In this document: piece by piece, positions 1 through 10,869 of the stretch
Position numbering within the stretch: the first letter of the stretch is position 1
How the letters are laid out: each line of letters starts with the position of its first letter
From: Hondaea fermentalgiana
Taxonomy: Eukaryota > Sar > Bigyra > Thraustochytrida > Thraustochytriidae
Direction of reading: 5' to 3'
Length of the DNA stretch: 64,000 bases
Assembly: GCA_014084085.1 (NCBI GenBank)
Contig: NPFB01000122.1
Location: 1-64,000 of the forward strand
Made by a program: the position numbers and the translations under genes
The notes under the pieces: model-generated
The model's input: the letters and a program-made list of their open reading frames with translations, nothing else
The model's database searches: none
What the model was told of the DNA's origin: nothing

Positions 1-3000
1 AGCGCGCGCGCCAGTCTGCGCGCCGACGGCTCCCGCGTCGCCTCGCGCGCGGCCGCCTCCAGGGCGCGCGCGTGCAGCCTCCAGTCGTCCTCGCCCGCGA
101 AGCGGCTTTGCGCAGCGGCGCCGGCATGGCGGCCCTGACGATCGCCATTGGCAGGACCCGAACCCGCGCGCGGCGGCGGGTCTCGGGCGGCCAGACGCTC
201 CAGAGGCGGCGCCAGCGCGGCGGACGCCACGCGGAGAACTGCCGACGAGGACGGGGACGACGACGACTGCAGCAGCAGCGCGTCCACCGTCACGCGGAGA
301 CAGCGTGCGAGATCTTGGCTCGTGAGGTGGCGGCCCGCGAGATCGAGCACGAGCGAGGGTGCGGCGGCCGGCGCAGGCGCCACCGCGAGCGAGGCTTCCT
401 CGAGGAGAGCGGCAAGGAGAGCGGCGGGCGAGCTTGAAGGGAACCAGGCACGTCTTGCTGCGTCCGTCCAGCAGCACACGGCGGAGAAATCGCCGACGTC
501 TTTGTTGCCGCTGTTGTCGTCGCCATGAATTCCGATTCCTGAAATCAAAGCTTCCCAGCGAACCCACGTTGAGAGCGGCGGCGGTACGCATGCGTTCGCA
601 AAGTTTGCTACGCCCGGCTGAGACGGATCCGTTGCTACGCTTGTACGTGGCTTGCTTGTTTCACCTTGCAGAAAGGCTCTTCGCTCTTGCAGCCAAAAGA
701 AGGCCTGGGCTAGCGTCTGCAGCGGCGCCGTGCATCCTTGGCGCGACCACAACTGCAGAATCCGAATCATCATATCTTGAGACGATGGACCACGGGCCAC
801 CAACAGGCGCACGAGGCCATTAACGATTTGATCACGGCGCCCGGGGTCATCTTGAGGCCACGCAAAGGTCAGGTCCGCAGCAACCATAATGTCGTACTCG
901 TCAATGAGGGTTGTGGACAGCTTGAGTGAAGCGCAAGTGCGCGCCTTGATCTTGGCCACCAAGGCAGGCCATGCTGCCGCCGCCTCTGCGAGAAAAAGCT
1001 GCTGAAATGTAGGAGGCCAGGCGCCAAAACAGGAAACGAGACCGTTGACAAGACCAGGAAGCTCCTGCGCGTCAACCTCACTCTTTGCTTGACGTAATGT
1101 CTCCCGCAGCGCCGCGCGGCAAACTGAATCCCCAGCGCCCAAAGCTTGAGCGCTTTGGGAAGACTGCAAAAAGCGGTCCACTGGCGAAAGGGTCAGGTCT
1201 GGCTCGTGTTCTCCCGCTCGCTCATCTTGCAAGGTCTCGACCGCTACTCCTCGCTTGGACGTCCACGTGTAGAAGTTGTCGCGGCTCACCAACGGCATCG
1301 CTGATGAGTTCCTCGTGCCCGAGGAAGCGCTTGTGGCATGCATTGTTTCCTGTGCCAGGGCAGAAAGGATTCGCAAATGGGCATCACCAGCGCGTGCAGC
1401 GTCCTGGAGCCAGGTCGGGTAGCGCAAACTTCCGAGTAATGAGGATACGACCCAGTTCTTGACGAGCACAGGATACGCGTCTGCTAGCACAAGCAGCTTG
1501 TTCGATGGTTCGCGACTGTTGTTATTGGAACTATATTGAGGTGCATGAATCATTTCCTCGCGGATGAAGAGGCTTGCAAGCTCGTGAGACGTCCGTGACT
1601 GGTTGCGCGTATTTACATCTGATGCATGGGCTCTAAAGCTATCTTGTTTGATGCCTAGAAACGCGAGTGCATCGCGCAAATAGGCAATGAGGGCCTTCGA
1701 TTGGGTCGCGTTATTGGACAATCTCGTCCGTTTCTTGTGGATCACTAAGACGTGTTCGCGAATAGCCTCGACAGATTGATAAGGTGCGATACGCTTCCAG
1801 GCAGAGTAAATGTCCTTGTCTAGCTGGGCGAGATCGGTCCGTAGTGTCTTGACTCGAAGGCGATTTAGCAAGTTTTCGCGAAACCAAGCACGATACGTGG
1901 GCGCGTCTGCAGAAACCGGGGTGGTGCAGCTGATTGCGGCGATCTGGGCAAGATGCGAAGCAAGTACCAGCTTGACGACGCGTTCCTTCGGAGAAGTACC
2001 CAACTCAAACGCCTCGCCAGCGAGACGACATGCGCACTCCCGCGCATATGCGGGTCCATGCTCTCGATCCGCGTGAACAACAAAGTATAGTGTCAGAATG
2101 TCCAAACGCGGCGAAGAGACACTCTTCGTTTTGGTCAGCGCTGTAGTGCTGTTCGTTCTTGCAGCGTGCACGCCGGTCTCGAGCGCGAGGCAAACGTTGA
2201 TGAGCACGCTGCTCCCAAGAACTGCACCGAAACGCGAAAGGAGAAGCGCTTGCGCGATCAAAGCGTTCCCGACCTGCCGGGCACCGCGCTCGAGATTTTC
2301 AAGGAACCAACAGAAAGGTTTGCACGCGGTTTCCAAGAAATTTTCAAGCAGAGTCTGCGCAAAGCCCGGTCGTGGCGGGTCTCTCAAGCTCAGGCGCAAG
2401 ATGTCGAGACCTTTGGCCACCTCGTGCGGGGTGACGTCTGCGTCCGCAAGGCGTGCCTGTACAGCTTCGAGGGCACTTCTGGCCAGCTGTTGGGGAGAAT
2501 TTTCGTCGACAGCTCCGCGAGCGTCCACCAGTACGGCCCATGTCGAGGAATCAGGATTTCCTTTGAGGATTGAGCTTACCAGGTTTACAATCGTCACATC
2601 TGGTCGATCTAAAAGCAGCCGGATGGCTCGCTCCGTTCGCATAATGTCGCTGCGTTGCAATGCTTCGACCAGAGATACGAGCAAGCGCGCGTCCTGTAAT
2701 GGTGCGAGTTCGAGTGCCTTGACAGCGGCAGGCCCAGCCAGAGCGCTTGGCCTGAGAGCGCGCGCTCGATCATCCACGCTGGTTGGCGTTGCTTCGGGCG
2801 AAGCTGCGGCGCCAAGGAGCATGCGTGCAGCCTCGACAATGCCGCCGTGTCTCGCACGTTCGAGACGTGGTCGTTTCTTGGCGCGATATGGCAGGTTTGT
2901 CTCGCGCTCGAGGGTTCCGTCGTTTGCGGTGATGGTTGGATGACTCTCCATGCCACTGCGGCTTCTCGTCAAGCTCGTTCTCGACGCCCGCGCGAGCCGA

Positions 3001-3071
3001 AGCGCCGCGTCTACGTCTTGCATCAGCTGAGCGCTCTCCGCGCGTGCCACTGTCATCGCGCTTGTCTCCAT
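1..3071 (-). CDS. Large alpha-helical protein of unknown function, partial (C-terminus off the left edge)
   Basis: Reading the minus strand from an ATG at 3071, one frame stays open with no stop down to base 1, giving at least 1023 residues. In-frame sequence upstream of this ATG is ATG-free back to a TAA near 3375, so 3071 is the best start. The protein begins METSAMTVARAESAQLMQDV and is rich in Leu/Ala/Arg helices with regular hydrophobic spacing, which suggests an alpha-solenoid (HEAT/ARM-like); no catalytic motif, membrane segment or signal peptide is evident. Towards the window edge it becomes very GC-rich with Ala/Ser/Pro runs (Ser run near base 260). I do not recognise the family. It is divergent from galactokinase across a 1.7 kb intergenic region. 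I am confident it is a real gene because of the uninterrupted kilobase-scale frame and natural composition, and not confident of any function. Confidence 0.8.
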   Translation of the reverse strand, partial: METSAMTVARAESAQLMQDVDAALRLARASRTSLTRSRSGMESHPTITANDGTLERETNLPYRAKKRPRLERARHGGIVEAARMLLGAAASPEATPTSVDDRARALRPSALAGPAAVKALELAPLQDARLLVSLVEALQRSDIMRTERAIRLLLDRPDVTIVNLVSSILKGNPDSSTWAVLVDARGAVDENSPQQLARSALEAVQARLADADVTPHEVAKGLDILRLSLRDPPRPGFAQTLLENFLETACKPFCWFLENLERGARQVGNALIAQALLLSRFGAVLGSSVLINVCLALETGVHAARTNSTTALTKTKSVSSPRLDILTLYFVVHADREHGPAYARECACRLAGEAFELGTSPKERVVKLVLASHLAQIAAISCTTPVSADAPTYRAWFRENLLNRLRVKTLRTDLAQLDKDIYSAWKRIAPYQSVEAIREHVLVIHKKRTRLSNNATQSKALIAYLRDALAFLGIKQDSFRAHASDVNTRNQSRTSHELASLFIREEMIHAPQYSSNNNSREPSNKLLVLADAYPVLVKNWVVSSLLGSLRYPTWLQDAARAGDAHLRILSALAQETMHATSASSGTRNSSAMPLVSRDNFYTWTSKRGVAVETLQDERAGEHEPDLTLSPVDRFLQSSQSAQALGAGDSVCRAALRETLRQAKSEVDAQELPGLVNGLVSCFGAWPPTFQQLFLAEAAAAWPALVAKIKARTCASLKLSTTLIDEYDIMVAADLTFAWPQDDPGRRDQIVNGLVRLLVARGPSSQDMMIRILQLWSRQGCTAPLQTLAQAFFWLQERRAFLQGETSKPRTSVATDPSQPGVANFANACVPPPLSTWVRWEALISGIGIHGDDNSGNKDVGDFSAVCCWTDAARRAWFPSSSPAALLAALLEEASLAVAPAPAAAPSLVLDLAGRHLTSQDLARCLRVTVDALLLQSSSSPSSSAVLRVASAALAPPLERLAARDPPPRAGSGPANGDRQGRHAGAAAQSRFAGEDDWRLHARALEAAAREATREPSARRLARA

Positions 3072-4763
3072 GCTGCGCAAGCTCTTGTGCGGTTTGTCAG
3101 CAAGCAACTTAGAGGCTCGAGCTTTACTAAGAAATGCTCGAGAATGAGAACCATTGAGAGAGAGAGAAAGCACGGACGTTGTCAATAAAGGGGCGCGAGA
3201 GGCAACCGCACTGTTCGGTCGAAGCAGAAGAACAGGGTTACGTAGGTGTGTTTGCAACGCCCTAGAAAGTAGCAAGAACAGCTGTGCAGCTGCATAGAAT
3301 AGTTCTGTGGGCACGCAAAGAAGATGAGCTGCATTCAATCCAAACCATAACAAGGCTTTAATTAAAAGCAAGCTTTAAGCGTGTGATTCTGTGCCAGCCG
3401 CCAACCTTTCACCCCTTGCTGATCATCTGTGGGTGCGTGCACTTTCTACGCCTCTTCGGACGGTCTCTTCTACGATCGGGCTGCACAGCACATTTATACT
3501 TGTTCTCGTAAAAGTTTCAGAATCTGGGCATGAAAGGCCAACGACCGACCAGCCGCAGGACGTAAATCTCTTATCTTTTGCTCTTTTGGCTGGCGTGGCT
3601 ATCGCTTTCTATTGCCTCGCTTCTCCTTTTTGGTCCACGCAATTTGCCAAGAATTTTTAGGAGGCGAATCCTCAGCTACTGGCCAAAAGATTTCGCGGTC
3701 CGTCGCCCCTCTTCTCCCTCTTGCTTTTCGTGCGCACATCAGGAAACAACTTCCGGCTCACCGCCTCGCATTCGCGACCTCAACATCGCATCGAGATCAG
3801 CCGCCTGGCCCTCTCACGCAAGATGTCGCCAAGCCGGCCAGATCGGGTTCGTTCCGCAGATTAGGCCCATCTATCTCCAGCGTGGCGCATTTCATCACGG
3901 CATTTCCACTATCTGGCATCGTCTTCGCGCGGCACCCCCTCGTCCATACCCGAGTCACTCCGCGCCAAATCAGGACCACGACCGCCTCCTCCGCCGCCGC
4001 CCTTCCCCGCCACCGACAGATCGATCGATGTCGCCCGTCGCGCCGAGCCCGGCCGCGGCGCCGCAGTCGCTGCCGCAGCTGCTGCCCGAGCACAAAAGCG
4101 GCGCCGGGCCGCGAAGATCAGGCTCGCGCGCGGCCTTGTCGCCGGCAAAGTCCCGATCGGGATGCGCGGCATGCGGAGAGAGTGAGGAAGGAAGGAAGGA
4201 AGGAAGGAAGCCCAGCCCGAGCCGGATCCGCGCGGGTCCATCGGCCAGCTTCAGGCTTGACCGGCACGCCGCGCCGAGGCGCAGCAGCGCAGCAGGAGGA
4301 GGCGAGGCCGGTCGAGGCGGCTGAGAGCGGGCCGCGCGCGCCCTGAGGCGGGCTCGCGCCGAGCGATGGAGCGCTTGGCCTGCGGGCCGCGAGGAGGATC
4401 GAGGTGAGGGCCAGCAGCAGCGGCAGCAGCAGCAGCGGCAGCCGGTTGGTGGATGGAGATCGTGGACGTGGTCTTTGGTCTTGATCTTGATCTTGATCTT
4501 GCCAGTCTTACATTAGACAAGGTGGCTGCTGCCGCTCGCACACTTTCCTGAAGTCCAAACAATGATACTAGTAGTGATGGGAGTCCAAGCCAAGGCAAGG
4601 CTTCTTTCGTGCCACGGGCAGCGGCAGCAAAACGGATTCGGGATCGCGTCGAAATAGCAGCAAGAGCAGCAGCAGCAAGAGCAGCAGCAGCAGCAGCGAC
4701 AACAGCAGCAGCGGCAAGAGGTGCAAGAGCAAGAGCTGGAACAGACAGGAGCAAGACAAGAAG
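3072..4763. promoter_or_regulatory. Divergent intergenic region with simple repeats (unknown gene / galactokinase)
   Basis: This is a 1.7 kb head-to-head spacer. It contains a GGAA tetranucleotide run (about 4186-4209), a CTTGAT hexamer run (about 4479-4501) and CAG/AGC-rich sequence (about 4410-4445 and 4616-4760). Several overlapping open frames of 80-250 codons exist here on both strands, but they have low-complexity, Arg/Pro/Ser-rich translations and conflict with each other, so I treat them as chance. It presumably holds both promoters and the galactokinase 5' leader. No RNA gene was recognised. Confidence 0.6.
4186..4209. repeat. (GGAA)n microsatellite
   Basis: About six tandem GGAA/GAAG units in the divergent spacer upstream of galactokinase. 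It is noncoding as far as can be seen. Confidence 0.85.
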
Positions 4764-6050
4764 ATGGGGGACGACGTCGAGGCCCAGGCGCGCAAGCTGT
4801 TCGCGACGGCGTTCGAGGGCGCCGACAAGGACGCTGCAGCGCCGGGCAAGGAGAAACTTGAAAAGGCCGTGTGCGTAGTCGCGCCTGGACGCGTGAATTT
4901 GATCGGCGAGCATACAGACTACAATGATGGCTTCGTGATGCCGTTGGCGCTCAAGCTCGCCACCGTCTGCGTGGCCCGGCGGCGGGAAGATGGCGGGAAC
5001 TCCTGCAGGATCGTCTCGGCCCTCGATCCCTCGAGCATGTGCGAATTTACGCTCGACGAAACCTCGGACAGCCTGGTGGCCGGAAAGGACACCTCGTGGG
5101 CAAAGTACGTCAAGGGCGTCATCAAGGGCTACATGAAAGAGCTTTCCGCGGCCGCGGGTTCCTCGGACGGAACCGCTGTCGGCTTTGACGCTGCCTTTGC
5201 AAGCGACGTCCCCATTGGCGCTGGTCTCAGCAGCTCGGCCTCCCTCGAGGTCTGTACGGCCATCATGCTTGAGCAGGTCTTCGGCGTAGATTCCGTCTCC
5301 CCCATCGACCGCGCCCTGCGCTGCGTTGAAGCGGAGCATACCTTTGCTATGATGCCGTGCGGCATCATGGACCAGTACATTTCTTCGTGCGGCGTCAAGG
5401 GCTGTGCGCTTCTCATCGATTGCAGGAGCCGCGAACCCACCGAGGTCAACCTCGACGACCCGGATCTTGTCATCGTTGTGGCAAACTCCAATGTCAAGCA
5501 CGAGCTCACTGGCAGCGAGTACCCGGACCGCGTCAAGTCCTGCAAGGCGGCTGTTGCGGCCGTCGACGAGGAGTTCAAGTCCGACGGCAAGTCCCGCACT
5601 GCGCTCCGCGACGTCTCGATCGAGGAGCTCCAGGCCGTCAAGGACAAGGGAGCTATTGACGAGGTCACCTACAAGCGCGCTTTCCACGGCGTCTCCGAAG
5701 ACAAACGCACTCTCGAAGCTGTCAAGGCCGCCCAGGCCGCAGACTACGTCACCGTGGGCAAACTCATGGTACAATCGCATGAATCGCTTCGCGACAACTA
5801 CGAGGTCAGCGTTCCCGAGATTGATTTTCTTGTTGACCACTGTCTCAAGCAGGAAGGCGTCTTCGGCTCCCGCATCACGGGTGGCGGCTTTGGTGGATGC
5901 ACAGTTTCCCTCGTCAAGAGCGACAAGGCCGAGGCCGTCATGACCGAGCTCGGCCGTGCCTTCAACGAAAAGTACGGCAAGGACTGCGCGTGTTTTGCCA
6001 CCAAGCTCGAAGCTGGCGCTCGTCTTCTCTGGAACAACAACGAGGCCTAA
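4764..6050 (+). CDS. GALK1: Galactokinase
   Basis: Cytosolic galactokinase of the GHMP kinase family, which phosphorylates alpha-D-galactose with ATP at the entry to the Leloir pathway. The 428-residue protein has the usual family length. The galactokinase signature lies at residues 41-54 (PGRVNLIGEHTDYN), the ATP-binding GHMP motif at 150-160 (PIGAGLSSSAS), the catalytic-base Asp at 203 within GIMDQ, and the third GHMP motif at 373-378 (GGGFGG). No intron interrupts the frame. The ATG at 4764 is the first in-frame ATG after an upstream TGA. The same frame is open for about 190 nt upstream without ATG, as a Ser/Lys-rich stretch encoded by AGC repeats. It converges tail-to-tail with the WW/IQ gene, 292 bp between stops. 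The long antisense frame opposite it is a codon-bias shadow. Confidence 0.97.
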   Translation: MGDDVEAQARKLFATAFEGADKDAAAPGKEKLEKAVCVVAPGRVNLIGEHTDYNDGFVMPLALKLATVCVARRREDGGNSCRIVSALDPSSMCEFTLDETSDSLVAGKDTSWAKYVKGVIKGYMKELSAAAGSSDGTAVGFDAAFASDVPIGAGLSSSASLEVCTAIMLEQVFGVDSVSPIDRALRCVEAEHTFAMMPCGIMDQYISSCGVKGCALLIDCRSREPTEVNLDDPDLVIVVANSNVKHELTGSEYPDRVKSCKAAVAAVDEEFKSDGKSRTALRDVSIEELQAVKDKGAIDEVTYKRAFHGVSEDKRTLEAVKAAQAADYVTVGKLMVQSHESLRDNYEVSVPEIDFLVDHCLKQEGVFGSRITGGGFGGCTVSLVKSDKAEAVMTELGRAFNEKYGKDCACFATKLEAGARLLWNNNEA

Positions 6051-6342
6051 TTGAAAGGTCCAGCTGGAATTTGCCGGACTTTCAGCCAATAATTTACGTA
6101 TACACAGAGAGAGGTATCCTAACCTACCTGTGTTTGGTGTCGAACTTTCTCACAGTTTCCGAGCAGAGAAGCAATTAGATGGTGCGCGCCAAAAAGTAAC
6201 AACCCTCTCATTATGCTTTATATTTACAACACACACAAGAACAAAGGAAGAAAAATAAGATAATGTGTTGCTCAATTTCGTTGCATCGCTCCATGCGCGC
6301 GCCCCCACTCTCTTTCTCTCTCTCGCTCGCTCTCTCTCTCTC

Positions 6343-8284
6343 TCATGCGTCCGCCTCGAGAAGCTTGCTCTGACCTTCGATTTCAAGCTGTCGAAGCAAC
6401 TTCAAAATTCGCTTACCCGTGTACGAGACTCCGTCCTCGGCTCTTGGCAATAGCTCTGTCGGAAGCCGAGCGCGCTCGTTCGTACGACTCACAAGCGCCC
6501 AGAGCCCCGCGTTGGAATCACCATGTCCAGCCTGTGATCGCGAAAGCGCCAACAGCGTTCGCACGCACGGCAATGATTCCACCCGACACGCCCAGTGCAG
6601 TGCAGTATCTCCCGCCGAATCCTGTGCATACAATGACGCTCCATGAGTCACCAAAGACTCAATGATGTCGCAACGACCCGCGCGGGCGGCAACATGGATG
6701 GGCCGCGTCAAGTCAAGACCGCTCTGTGCTGCGTTTGGGTTTGCTCCTTGCACGAGAAGAAAGTTGACAATATCAGCACGCGAATACCAGCACGCAACGT
6801 GTAAAAGTAAGCGGCCCGAGTCGGGATCAGGCTGATCGAGACTGAACGAGCGCTGCTCCTGGCAAATTCGACGCCTTCGCTCTTCTTCGAGAGCCTCCGT
6901 AAAGTCCTCCAGCGTGCTTTTGCTGGCTGTACAAGCGTCCCATGGCGATCGAAACCCATCTTTACGGACAATCAACGATGTCTGCGTTTTCTTCTTGCGT
7001 TTTGCCTTTGACGGTGATGTCCTCGAGGCTCCGCCAGGTACCGTGCCAAGCTCAACTCGCGCGTCTGATTCGCTAGCCCTTTCCTCTTGACGTCTGCGCT
7101 GTCGAAGCCCCTTGGCCCAAGCCTTACGGCACGTCTTCACAAAGGCCCGTCTGCATGCCATCTCGTAATCCACACTTCCTCTCGTAGCCGCAGCTGCGCG
7201 CTGATTTGCTTCTTCAGCCATCATCCTTCGCAATTCGCGCTCCTCTCTCGCTGCTTGCAGACTTTCTTGCGCAAAGAGCAAGAGCTCGCACACTTGGGTC
7301 CAAACGTCCAGAGTCGCCGACATGGCCGCCTTGTAGGTTGGCCACCACGGTGAAGATCCCTCGATTTTGTCGACAATAAAGCCCAGCTCGGAATCAAAGC
7401 CCTCTGCATTCTCTCGTGCCGCAGCAAGAGTTTTAGCAAAAGCTTCTTCATACTCTTCTGCTTCCAGCTTGGAGATGCGTCGCGAATAATATCGCGTGGT
7501 GTACACCACCAGTCTTGAGCGCCCACTTCTTCGAACTTTCGTCCAGCGCTCCTGCAGCACGGCCTCAGACACCGAGTTCCTATGGGAGAAGATTTGCACG
7601 TGCTTCGTACGCAACTGTGCGAGCTCAACCGCCTCTGTCACGCGATCCTCCTGCATCGCAAGCGTTCGCGAAGTCGCAAGCTCATTGTCCTTTATGAGTC
7701 TGCCGATCTCGGCCAGCTTCGCTAGACTTTTCTCCAAGAGAGCGCAATGCAAAGCAAAGATAGCTTTTGTCGCAAGCATTTGCTGAGCCTCGCAAAAGAC
7801 GACGGCTTTCACGGCTTCGGGAAGTTCTTCTTCTTTGGCAGAGGTTGTACTCGCGGAAGCGACCTTTTCGAGTAACGTTTCGGCCTCTTCGGCGGCCAGC
7901 TCGGCCACGCGAACTGACTGCTTGATCGATTTTGATTTGCGCTCCTCCAAAATTGTCCCAGCGCCGACCGCAGCTTCGGACAACTTCTGGAGCACGTTAA
8001 ATCGCTGCTTGTTGATCACCGAAGAGACCTCGGCCATGCGTAGTCTCTGCGCGGCCTCTTCGGACAGACCAGCAGCCCGTGCTTCGCCCTCTGTGTCCTC
8101 TTCCATCTCGCTTTCTGCCTCCGTTTCGCCATCTTCACCTAGCAACTTTGCATCACCTTTCTCTGGGTCTTTTCCGCACTCGGATGTTGAAAGACGTTGA
8201 GAGGCGCTTTTCGTGGTTGTACTATTATCACGCTTTGTGTTTTGGTCTCCGGGGCTGCTGTCATCATCGCTGCTCGCTTCTTCT

Positions 8285-8319
<35 letters not shown>

Positions 8320-10458
8320 TTCTTGAACGTCAGAATCAGCCTCTATCTTGGATTCGGAGCCTGAATCATGGCCTGTATCAACTATTGGTTCTCGACTCGT
8401 TTCGATTTTTACGTTTGTACCCTCTTGTTGCGAGCCGATCGCCTCTGTCGTTGTGCTTGGACTGGCTACTGTTGAAGTACTCGTTGTATCGTGTATCTCC
8501 TCCATCTGCGCTTCTGCTTCTGCCTCGTCCGTGCTCGGATTTTTTAATGCAAGTATTGGCTTATCCGCGACCTCTGACTTGCTTAACTTAGAAGAAGAAG
8601 ACGACGGGTCGGCCGCGTTGTTATCTACAGACAAATCGTTTGGTGAGCTTTTTGACGCAGAATTATATTCCACAGCTTCTGGAGCAGACGCCGAGGTCTG
8701 AGACTCAATCTCAAAAGCTGGTTTCGTACCCTGCGCAATACGATTGGATAGCTCCTTGGAGTCATTATTCGAATCGCTGGTCTCTGACGCACTTGGAGGA
8801 ACGTTGATCAGGTTTGCGTCTGCTGCGCGCGCCGCTGTCTCAGTGTCTTGCACACCAGCACCCGATGTTGAGATCATCGGGCTTTTCTTTTTCTCGTTGC
8901 TCAGACTATCCTTTGGCGACGTAGCATCCTTTGGCCCGTCGCTGTAGGGAGCGACACTGCTTTCAGTCTTCGATGCTGAGACCGCTTTGGCAGACGATTC
9001 TGTCAGAGAGTTGGATTTTTCCGCAAAAGAAGGTTTCCGCGAGCTTGCAAGCATCAACCCATTTCGAGATGGCGGGTCCCAGGAAACTTCCAGGGTGCGT
9101 GTGTTGAAAAAGTATGGGTGCCCGGTAAGATTGTCGAGAATCTCCACCCACAGACGATCGGATGCTCCCTGGAAGCGAATAGCGCGAAGCTGACGCACTC
9201 GTCTGCGAGCAATCTTTGCACGAAAAGCAATTTGTATACGAATGACGGCACGTAAATCTTCCTGCAGTCGATGATCGAGGCCTTTGGAGGCTGTACCGAT
9301 ATCTGTCGAAGACTCTTCTTCTTCTTCAGGCCGAGACCAAGTCGAAACGCCAGTCTTTTGGTTGTAAAAGTATGGCTTCGAACTTGCAGGGTCGATCAGT
9401 TCGACCCAAGTCCACGATGTAGAAGAAAGTGCCTTTGCAATGTCTTGCGGTGCGTCCCACGTCACTTCTTGTGTTTCGGTATTGTAGAAATAATCAAATC
9501 CGGTTTGGGGGTCCGTCAAGACCTGCCAGGGCGAGCTGCCAATGTCGTTCCCCTCTTTCGGAGAGGCGGCACCGAGTTTTAGGCCGCGTTGCTTGCGCAA
9601 TACTCGTCGCGCAACTTTTGCGCGCCAGGTATTCTGTACGAGGACGGCAGCGCGGACTTCGGGAGGCATCAGCTTTTGTCCAATATCCTCCAAGCTAAAT
9701 TTGTGAAAGGAAGCTGGCTTATCCCATTGAGAGGCCTGCGTTTTGGAATTAAAGTAGTAATTGCGCCCTGTTGCAGGATCGAAGAGTTCAATCCATTCTC
9801 CGGCGACATTTTCCTGCACACTCTCTAGGTCTGTTTCTTGAGAAGCTGCACTACCAAGGTCTCGAGAGTCAGTAGTGTACAGGTCGTCTCCTTCACCTGC
9901 CAGTGTTTCGCCTTCTGGAAGTGTCCACGAAACCTCTTGCGTCACATCATGGTAAAAGTAATCTGCACCAGAGGCTGGATCCTGGAGCTTGTGCCAATGC
10001 GAGACAGCCGATGCGGAGACGTCTTTCTTCTCTACATGTTGTTGCGCCCGCACTTTTCGAACTGCGCGTCGTGCCTGCTTGCTGCGAAACGTTCCCTGAA
10101 TGCGCAGAACTGCACGGAGCTCTGGCGGGTATGATTTCAGAGATGAAGCCAAAAGCCCAATTACAGCAGCTTTGCCTCCTTCGCGTTGGGATCCGTGATC
10201 TTCGCTCTCGATATTGTTTTCTCGCGCAACTTGCAACTCTGCTGGGATTTCGAACTGCGATACTTGCGTCACATAGTTGTAGTAATAGTACGAGGACGAG
10301 ATTGGATCCCAGACCTGACACCAGGCTGTCTCGGGTGAAGTTGGTTCTGCTGTGTCATCTGCAACTTCGGCGAATTCTGCTGCGATGTCTGCTGCAAGTT
10401 GGTCTTCATCGGTCTCGGGTGCACGATCCTCGTTCTTGGTATCGCTAGGCACCGGCAT
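6343..10458 (-). CDS. Multi-WW / IQ / acidic / ankyrin scaffold protein
   Basis: Intronless 1371-residue protein. The N-terminal third has six WW-type domains (about 45-72, 154-181, 221-248, 310-337, 350-377, 436-463) and three IQ-like calmodulin-binding helices (about 114-135, 268-289, 402-423) in the order WW-IQ-WW three times, indicating internal triplication. WW1 has Phe instead of the second Trp. Residues about 500-780 are Ser/Thr/Glu-rich and disordered, including a pure Glu run (coded around 8281-8325). A long helical, probably coiled-coil section follows, then two or three ankyrin repeats near residues 1230-1330 (e.g. LLLHVACWYSRADIV, TALHWACRVESL). WW domains bind proline-rich peptides, IQ motifs bind calmodulin and ankyrin repeats are protein docks, so a calcium-responsive scaffold is the reasonable inference. 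It is divergent from axonemal dynein, hinting at a flagellar role. I cannot assign an orthologue. Confidence 0.9.
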
Positions 10459-10814
10459 TGCGCAGAAAGAAAGGTGTTTCTGAAGAGGTTTTCTGCGAAG
10501 TGCTCTTGTCCGCGAGGTTTTCCAAGTACTACTGAAGGCGATTTAGTTGTTTGCTTTTTTGCGAGGTTTTACGCAAGGTGTTCTTTGACGCCCGTGTGCT
10601 TGCGTGCCGAGTCGAACCAAGCTCTCCTTTGACCTGCCTGCCTGCCTGCCTGCCTGAGCCTGCCTTGGCTTGCCTTGGCTTGCCTTGGCCAGCCTTGGCC
10701 TGCCTTCCTGACCTCAAAACGCGACACTTATATGAGCCAGAGTCCCGATGGCAACTTGAAGCTTCGTGATCATGGGTCACAATCCATACACTTACCCTGA
10801 CCGCAGCAACAACG

Positions 10815-10869
<55 letters not shown>

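Noticed and set aside
2098..2943. 281-codon plus-strand frame near the left edge
   Set aside because: Arg/Ser/Ala-rich translation without domain, antisense to the 1023-residue minus-strand frame that is open through the whole 3 kb.
3578..4346. Two overlapping plus-strand frames of about 245 codons upstream of galactokinase
   Set aside because: They overlap each other in different frames, are Arg/Pro/Ser low-complexity and run through microsatellites; more likely promoter and leader.
4251..6089. 612-codon minus-strand frame opposite galactokinase
   Set aside because: Antisense to clearly conserved galactokinase motifs and extends into Ala/Leu repeat translations of the CAG-rich leader.
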